This document shows, piece by piece, positions 15,691 to 19,557 of a stretch of DNA of 19,557 nucleotides; position 1 is the stretch's first letter, and each line of letters begins with the position of its first letter. The stretch is from CS3-C152 sp964347025 (GTDB lineage: Archaea; Aenigmatarchaeota; Aenigmatarchaeia; QMZP01; QMZT01): positions 1 to 19,557 of the forward strand of contig CAYFWU010000020.1 of assembly GCA_964347025.1 (NCBI GenBank), read 5' to 3'. Position numbers and translations under genes: made by a program. Below the pieces are notes generated by a model, which ran no database searches, was not told the origin of the DNA, and saw only the letters and a program-made list of their open reading frames with translations.

Positions 15691-15764
15691 ATCTACTTTC
15701 GAAAGACACAGGCGAAACCTGTGTCGGTCTGTCAAGTCACAGGGATTTCCCCTCATCATACCGA
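15691..15764 (-). other. tRNA-Cys intron 2 (position 37/38, canonical), 74 nt
   Basis: The border motif has 3-nt bulges AGT and ATA, each cut after the second base, on either side of the 4-bp helix CTGC/GTAG. The outer helix is the perfect anticodon stem. Inside, CGGT/ACCG continues the stem and an 8-bp hairpin, GACACAGG/CCTGTGTC (15705-15725), follows. Position 37/38 is the usual archaeal site. Confidence 0.8.
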
Positions 15765-16436
15765 CTGCAGCCGGCCACTTGGCCGCAATTTGGCTTCCGC
15801 CAAACGCACTAGCCGTTTGGTTACCTCCGCATTTCTTTCGTTATCAATTCTTTTAATTTTTGGATTAATAATATTTTTATCTTGATTGTTTTTGAAATGC
15901 TCTACAAAGGCTTTATATAAATTTAAGACTGTTTTTCCTGGTTTCTCGGACATGCCTTGGACTCTATCTATTGATTCTGCACGAAATTTCCCCTCCTCGA
16001 AGTAATTTTTTCCGAAGACGTCCATTCTATATAATTTTTCGAGGACATCCTCTTTTTCCATTTCATTGAAATAATCACTATCAAATATCCCAGAGATTTC
16101 TGTACTTCCTGACAATGTTCGGCCGAACAATATTTTTGCGTAATCAACCTTTGTCTCACCGTTTGTAGACAGATACCACATCCCTTTCAAATGCCCCCAG
16201 TCTTCATAATGTTCAAATTTTTGATTACTGTTTCTATCCTCAAGATGTGCTGTATGTAAATAATCCTCTCCCTCAATCTTAACGACAAATTCCATATTTT
16301 CGTACGTGCCTTCCTCTAGTACTTTACCGAATATCTCTTTCAGAACATCTTTGTATATTAAATCAGATCTGGGAATGAATATTGAGGGACTAACTACTCC
16401 GAAAATGATACTTTTTAAAGCGTACCTTCTTTCCAT
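15756..16436 (-). CDS. Unknown protein running into the tRNA-Cys gene
   Basis: Predicted 226 aa; I recognise no family. The composition is protein-like: aromatic- and acid-rich, with alternating charged stretches (EEGTYENMEFVVKIEGEDYL, FHYEDWGHLKGMWYLS-like segment at ~75-92). There is no signal peptide or clear membrane helix, though residues 8-20 are mildly hydrophobic. The DNA is more A/T-rich than its neighbours, which hints at a different origin. The last 24 residues (AEVTKRLV...) and the stop are read from tRNA-Cys. The true gene may therefore have lost its own stop or been cut by an insertion at the tRNA. It lies 32 bp downstream of proS. No integrase motifs are visible. Confidence 0.6.
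   Translation of the reverse strand: MERRYALKSIIFGVVSPSIFIPRSDLIYKDVLKEIFGKVLEEGTYENMEFVVKIEGEDYLHTAHLEDRNSNQKFEHYEDWGHLKGMWYLSTNGETKVDYAKILFGRTLSGSTEISGIFDSDYFNEMEKEDVLEKLYRMDVFGKNYFEEGKFRAESIDRVQGMSEKPGKTVLNLYKAFVEHFKNNQDKNIINPKIKRIDNERNAEVTKRLVRLAEAKLRPSGRLQSV
15779..15808 (-). other. tRNA-Cys intron 1 (D-stem, noncanonical), 30 nt
   Basis: The segment lies between positions ~23 and 24 of the tRNA. Its borders fit a bulge-helix-bulge motif. The 5' bulge is AGT, cut after AG. The central 4-bp helix is GGCT/GGCC. The 3' bulge is AAG, cut after AA. The inner helix is TTTGGC/GCCAAA with a GGAA loop. The outer helix is weak, so this is a relaxed form. Excision restores a paired D-stem. Confidence 0.7.
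15851..15874 (-). promoter_or_regulatory. Likely TATA region of the tRNA-Cys gene
   Basis: Two A/T boxes on the minus strand, ATATTATTAAT (15864-15874) and AAAATTAAAA (15851-15860), lie 20-45 nt before the tRNA 5' end. Both fall inside the 3' coding part of the ORF at 15756-16436. Confidence 0.35.
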
Positions 16437-16453
16437 CGATTATAAGATTTTTA

Positions 16454-16465
16454 TTAAATTTTAAA
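16454..16465 (-). promoter_or_regulatory. TATA-like element before the unknown ORF
   Basis: TTTAAAATTTAA on the minus strand, in the 32-bp gap between the proS stop and the ATG at 16436, about 18-29 nt from the ATG. No Shine-Dalgarno sequence follows, so leaderless translation would fit. Confidence 0.4.
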
Positions 16466-16468
16466 TCC

Positions 16469-17917
16469 TTAGTAAGCCTTCGCAAAATAGGCAATCGTTC
16501 TCGAACGCTTCCCGCAGATACACTTGCCTTCCTTTTTCGCGGATTCCTCTTTTATGCAGCGGATCGTTGCTCCTGTCTTCTCCTTTATCTTCTCCTCGCA
16601 CTTCTCATCCCCGCACCAGTACGCTTCCACCATCTTTTTGTTCTTGATCAATTTCTCCAGTTCCTTGAAGGTTCTTGCAACTTTTGTGTTATCGGAAAGG
16701 AACTCCTTCGCATTTTTGTAAAGATTTTCCTGTATCGCATCGAGTGTTTTTTCGATTGATTTCACGATATCCTTTTCCTTGACAGGTTTCTTTCCGCCCG
16801 TGTCTCTCCTAACGAGAACCACTTGCTTCTTCCGAATGTCCCTCGGACCGATCTCCATCCGTAAGGGAACCCCTTTCAACTCCCACTCATTGAACTTCCA
16901 TCCAGGGGAATACACGTCCCTGTCATCAAAGTGAACATCGAATTTGTTTTCGAGTTTCTTCTTGAGTTTCCCCCCCTCCTTCAGAACTTTCTTTTTCGTT
17001 AGGTTGTCGTAAATCGGGACAATGATAATCTGTATAGGGGCGACCCTTGGAGGAAGAACCAAACCTTTATCATCACCATGAACCATTGTTACCGCTCCCA
17101 GCATACGCGTTGAAAATCCCCAAGACGTCTGACATGCATGTTTTTTCTCTCCGTTCTTGTCCAGGAAGCGGATGTCAAACGCTTTTGCGAAATGTTGTCC
17201 AAGGTTGTGTGAGGTCCCCATTTGCAATCCCTTTCCGTCAGGCATAAGGGCTTCAACCGCGATCGTGTACTCCGCTCCTGCAAACGTTTCGCTCTTGGAC
17301 TTCTTTCCCATCACAACAGGAACCGCTAGCTGGGTCTCGCAGAGCTCTCTGTACTGCTCCGCGCGCAGGAGAACTTCTTCCTCGCATTCCTTTCTCGTGG
17401 CGTGAGCCGTATGACCTTCCTGCCAAAGGAATTCCCTCGTTCTCAAAAACAACCTGGTTGCCTTCACCTCCCATCTAACGATGTTACACCATTGGTTTAT
17501 TCGCAAAGGAAGGTCCCTCCATGAGCGTACCCATTTCGAAAATGAATCGTTTATTATGGTCTCTGATGTAGGCCTCAGGGCATATCTCTCCTCGCTTTCA
17601 TCCGTCTTGTCTATCCAGGCAACTTCAGGAACGAAGCCCTCGAAGTGCTCTGCCTCTTTTTTAAGGAACCTTTCTGGGATGAATATCGGGAAGTACGCGT
17701 TTTCAACGCCCGTTCTCTTTATTTCCCTGTCAAACCATGTCCTTATCTTTTCCCAAACAGAATAACTATAGGGCCTTAAGATCATGCACCCGCTTATGGG
17801 AGCGTAGTCAGCAAGACCAGATTTTTGAACGACCTGGTTGTACCACTCCGAGAAATCCTTTGTTTTCGAAACTTTAAGTTCTGTCACCCTTTCATTCTCG
17901 GATATTTTCTTGGTCAT
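16469..17917 (-). CDS. proS: Prolyl-tRNA synthetase, archaeal/eukaryal type
   Basis: Predicted 482 aa from ATG 17917, the usual length of archaeal-type ProRS. An ATG at 17980 is open but lies beyond the promoter region. The class II core is clear: RPTSE (the TxE amino-acid loop), CNIVRWE in motif 2 with FLRTREFLWQEGHTAH, and GFSTRMLGAVTMVHGDDKGL containing motif 3. An anticodon-binding domain follows (PIQIIIVPIYDN, DDRDVYSPGWKFNEWELKGVPLRMEIGPRD). The C-terminal zinc-type domain has cysteines in WCGDEKCEE and GKCICGKRSRT and ends in the conserved AKAY, with terminal Tyr. The enzyme charges tRNA-Pro with proline in the cytoplasm. Confidence 0.97.
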   Translation of the reverse strand: MTKKISENERVTELKVSKTKDFSEWYNQVVQKSGLADYAPISGCMILRPYSYSVWEKIRTWFDREIKRTGVENAYFPIFIPERFLKKEAEHFEGFVPEVAWIDKTDESEERYALRPTSETIINDSFSKWVRSWRDLPLRINQWCNIVRWEVKATRLFLRTREFLWQEGHTAHATRKECEEEVLLRAEQYRELCETQLAVPVVMGKKSKSETFAGAEYTIAVEALMPDGKGLQMGTSHNLGQHFAKAFDIRFLDKNGEKKHACQTSWGFSTRMLGAVTMVHGDDKGLVLPPRVAPIQIIIVPIYDNLTKKKVLKEGGKLKKKLENKFDVHFDDRDVYSPGWKFNEWELKGVPLRMEIGPRDIRKKQVVLVRRDTGGKKPVKEKDIVKSIEKTLDAIQENLYKNAKEFLSDNTKVARTFKELEKLIKNKKMVEAYWCGDEKCEEKIKEKTGATIRCIKEESAKKEGKCICGKRSRTIAYFAKAY

Positions 17918-18002
17918 AATATTCACTATAATTAATTTATTGGTAGAGTTTAGTAAATATATTTTAAATACCAAACACAATTGTTAATAAAGGAGGGTTT
18001 AA
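17918..18002. promoter_or_regulatory. Divergent promoter region of proS and the small membrane protein gene
   Basis: For the plus strand, TTTAAATA (17963-17970) would start transcription near 17992, just at the AGGAGG (17991-17996) that precedes the ATG at 18003. For the minus strand, an A/T box around 17930-17942 lies ~20 nt before the proS ATG, consistent with a leaderless proS mRNA. Confidence 0.5.
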
Positions 18003-18428
18003 ATGGAATTCAAATTTTCGGTTTTATTCGGTATAGTGCTAGCGATAATAGTACTTGGAGTTGCAAACGGGGTGTACATGGTCGATCCAACATACGTGGA
18101 CGCGGCAGCGATAATAATGGTGATAGTATTCACGCTGATATTCACAAAACTTTACATCGGTAAAGTGAGTGTTACCTTGGGAGGGATGATTGCAGTGAGT
18201 ATCGTCTGGCTGATCGTAGTTGCGATAATAGAGGCAATAGTAGTATTCGCAATGAACTTTGACCTAACAACATACTATTCCAACTACATGATCTACGTAG
18301 GTTATATCCTGATAGTAATATTAGCAATAGTAGGTTACAAGATATTCGCCAGAGGAGGAGCAGCGCCTTCAACACCAGCAGCCCCAGCAGAGAAACCAGC
18401 GGCACCGTCAGCGACACCGACGGCATAA
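18003..18428 (+). CDS. Small membrane protein with four helices and a Pro/Ala-rich tail
   Basis: Predicted 141 aa; no family recognised. Four hydrophobic helices are visible, at ~5-26, ~34-54, ~58-84 and ~92-114. They are rich in Ile, Val and Ala, with few charges (an Asp/Glu before or within helices 2 and 3). After KIFARGG comes a 26-residue flexible tail of Pro, Ala, Ser and Thr (PSTPAAPAEKPAAPSATPTA), typical of linkers. A strong AGGAGG Shine-Dalgarno sequence 6 nt before the ATG suggests good expression. It is divergent from proS and lies upstream of the rRNA operon, with no functional link evident. A T-rich stretch (18434-18450) after the stop may be its terminator. Confidence 0.8.
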   Translation: MEFKFSVLFGIVLAIIVLGVANGVYMVDPTYVDAAAIIMVIVFTLIFTKLYIGKVSVTLGGMIAVSIVWLIVVAIIEAIVVFAMNFDLTTYYSNYMIYVGYILIVILAIVGYKIFARGGAAPSTPAAPAEKPAAPSATPTA

Positions 18429-18485
18429 ACCTCTTTTCCTTTTATTTTATCGGAATGATTTGAAGAGATTTTTCTAGTGCAGAGT

Positions 18486-18508
18486 AAAGCTTAAAAAAGC
18501 TTAAATAT
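18486..18508 (+). promoter_or_regulatory. Candidate rRNA promoter with duplicated AAAGCTTAA
   Basis: AAAGCTTAA occurs twice, 10 bp apart (18486-18494, 18496-18504). The second copy merges into TTAAATAT (18501-18508), a good BRE-plus-TATA match. Transcription would start near 18532, leaving a ~110-nt leader before 16S. A further A/T box, AATATATAT (18521-18529), is an alternative. Confidence 0.5.
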
Positions 18509-18560
18509 CCATATTTACAAAATATATATGCTGTTTGACACTAAAACGGTGTAAGATGTG

Positions 18561-18589
18561 AGCTTAATTACCGGAATGACGATTAAGTT
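18561..18589 (+). other. Hairpin in the 16S leader
   Basis: AGCTTAAT (18561-18568) can pair with ATTAAGTT (18582-18589; one G-U) around a 13-nt loop. It may take part in rRNA processing. The rest of the 18429-18642 gap holds the promoter and palindrome listed here and no gene that I can see. Confidence 0.35.
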
Positions 18590-18610
18590 TGAAGTAGGAG
18601 ATTGTGAGAA

Positions 18611-18622
18611 CCTTATATAAGG
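18611..18622. promoter_or_regulatory. 12-bp palindrome CCTTATATAAGG just before 16S
   Basis: A perfect palindrome with a TATA core, ending 20 nt before the mature 16S 5' end. It resembles the ACCTATATAGGT palindrome at rps13. It could be a regulator site, a processing hairpin, or a TATA box placing the start at the mature 5' end. Confidence 0.4.
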
Positions 18623-18862
18623 AGTTACCACGCCAATTTCTAATTCCGGTTGATCCTGCCGGAGGTTACTGCTATTCGGATCTGACTAAGCCATGCAAGT
18701 TATGGGTTAAACCATAGCGGAAAGCTCAGTAACACGTAGTTAACCTGCCCTTAGGTCTGGCATAATCTCGGGAAACTGAGGATAACGCCAGATAGGCAAC
18801 AGATACTGGAATGTTCTGTTGTTGAACTAAGGATGGGACTGCGGCGGATTAGCTTGTTGCTA

Positions 18863-18913
18863 GGGTAAAAGCGAACAGATGCTCGCTAGCGAACATCAAT
18901 CGTTACATTCCTG
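18863..18913 (+). repeat. 16S insert, copy 1 (helix 11 loop)
   Basis: 51 bp shared with copy 2 with one mismatch (g/a at 18871). The extra, non-rRNA part is 18871-18908 (38 nt). It replaces the usual short loop of helix 11, whose stem TTGCTAGG (18857-18864) / CCTGGCAA (18910-18917) stays intact. Confidence 0.85.
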
Positions 18914-19289
18914 GCAAGGCGATAATCCGTACGGGCCCTGAAAGGGGAAGCCCGGAGATGGATTCTGAGACAAGAATCCAGGTCCTACGGGACGCAGCAG
19001 GCGCGAAACTTTCCCAATGCACGCAAGTGTGAGGAAGAGATCTGGAGTGCTTTCTCTTCGGAGGAAGCTTTTCTGAAGTCTAAATCGCTTCAGGAATAAG
19101 GAGTGGGTAAGACGGGTGCCAGCCGCCGCGGTAATACCCGCGCTCCAAGTGGTGACCACGATTATTGGGCTTAAAGCGTTCGTAGCCGGTTTTGTAAGTC
19201 CCTGGTGAAATCGATTAGTAAACTAATCGGCTTGCTGGGGATACTACATAACTTGGGACCGGGAGAGGTCAAGGGTACTCTTAGGGTAG

Positions 19290-19340
19290 GGGTAAAAACG
19301 AACAGATGCTCGCTAGCGAACATCAATCGTTACATTCCTG
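19290..19340 (+). repeat. 16S insert, copy 2 (690 loop of helix 23)
   Basis: Second copy; the extra part is 19298-19335 (38 nt). It sits between GGGGTAAAA and TCCTGTAATCC, which are continuous in typical archaeal 16S. Both copies can fold as nested stems GTA/TAC, [A/G]CGA/TCGT, GATG/CATC and TCG/CGA around CTAG. Confidence 0.85.
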
Positions 19341-19411
19341 TAATCCTAGGAGGACCACCTGTGGCGAAGGCGCTTGACTAGAACGGATCCGACGGTGAGG
19401 GACGAAAGCTA

Positions 19412-19445
<34 letters not shown>

Positions 19446-19522
19446 TAGCCGTAAACAATACCCACTAGACATTGGAAATCTTACGTGGGTTTTCAGTGTC
19501 GGAGGGAAACCGTTAAGTGGGT

Positions 19523-19554
<32 letters not shown>

Positions 19555-19557
19555 TAA

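Larger units (their letters stand above)
15656..15830 (-). tRNA. tRNA-Cys (GCA) with two introns
   Basis: The ends pair as a perfect acceptor stem GCGGAGG (15830-15824) / CCTCCGC (15663-15657), and the T-arm is GGGGG-TTCGACT-CCCTC. The anticodon arm assembles only across a gap: GCCGG, then CTGCAG | A, then CCGGC, giving the typical Cys loop CTGCAGA with anticodon GCA. Discriminator U73 agrees with Cys. The D-arm also assembles only after removing a second segment: ACC, loop with AA-x-GG, then AG | GT, giving an ACC/GGT stem and A13/A22 opposed, as in tRNA-Cys of other organisms. The mature length is 71 nt without CCA, which is not encoded. The unspliced gene is 175 bp. The first 75 bases overlap the 3' end of the unknown ORF at 15756-16436. 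Confidence 0.85.

Noticed and set aside
15753..15759. C-box-like ATGATGA inside tRNA intron 2, suggesting a C/D-box guide RNA as in archaeal tRNA-Trp introns.
   Set aside because: No CTGA D box lies at the right place before the closing stem and no C'/D' pair is evident.
15756..16436. The unknown ORF as an integrase of an element inserted in tRNA-Cys.
   Set aside because: No tyrosine-recombinase R...HxxR...Y pattern or serine-recombinase motif is visible, and no second att copy lies in the window.
18871..18908. The 16S insert as a classical bulge-helix-bulge rRNA intron.
   Set aside because: The fold has an internal loop ACA/AA, not two 3-nt bulges around a 4-bp helix. Cutting at the nearest bulges would not restore the native 16S sequence.

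Overview
The window is archaeal. It holds the first ~915 nt of a 16S rRNA with archaeal signatures, archaeal ribosomal proteins uS13, uS4, uS11 and uL3, an aRF1-type release factor, an archaeal/eukaryal-type prolyl-tRNA synthetase, a tRNA with BHB-type introns, and TATA-box promoters close to start codons. Moderate-to-low GC, compact spacing and surface-protein/ABC gene sets suggest an uncultured lineage, possibly DPANN. I cannot fix the phylum without a 16S search.

Layout. 1-5771 (+): five tandem paralogous genes for signal-less, eight-bladed PQQ-like beta-propellers. The first is cut by the window edge. Each neighbouring pair overlaps by exactly 52 nt in the -1 frame, with a GGAGG ribosome-binding site embedded in the upstream gene. 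All five carry a conserved tail of four S-[D/E]-Y hexads. 5830-7047 (+): release factor aRF1 with GGW in place of the catalytic GGQ. 7030-10031 (-): uS13-uS4-uS11-uL3 and a PAP2 phosphatase, probably one operon. uL3 stands where archaea usually have rpoD. 10216-14332 (+): an operon for a membrane-anchored CARDB/NEW3-like surface protein, a MacB/LolD-like ATPase and two FtsX/MacB permeases. An APC amino-acid permease follows at 14364-15656. 15656-15830 (-): tRNA-Cys(GCA) with two introns, one canonical and one in the D-stem. An unknown 226-aa ORF runs into this tRNA on the same strand. 16469-17917 (-): prolyl-tRNA synthetase, divergent from a small four-helix membrane protein (18003-18428). 18643-19557 (+): 5' part of the 16S rRNA.

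The most unusual points are these. The 16S gene contains two copies of the same 38-nt hairpin-forming insert, in the helix-11 loop and the 690 loop. The D-stem intron of tRNA-Cys becomes visible only when the cloverleaf is rebuilt. The propeller array has a fixed dual-coding junction. The release factor lacks the GGQ glutamine.

Functionally the window is mostly translation (release factor, ribosomal proteins, tRNA, ProRS, rRNA) with envelope export and uptake genes between. The propeller array has no assigned role. It looks cytoplasmic and may form a family of related scaffolds or interaction modules; that is inference only.
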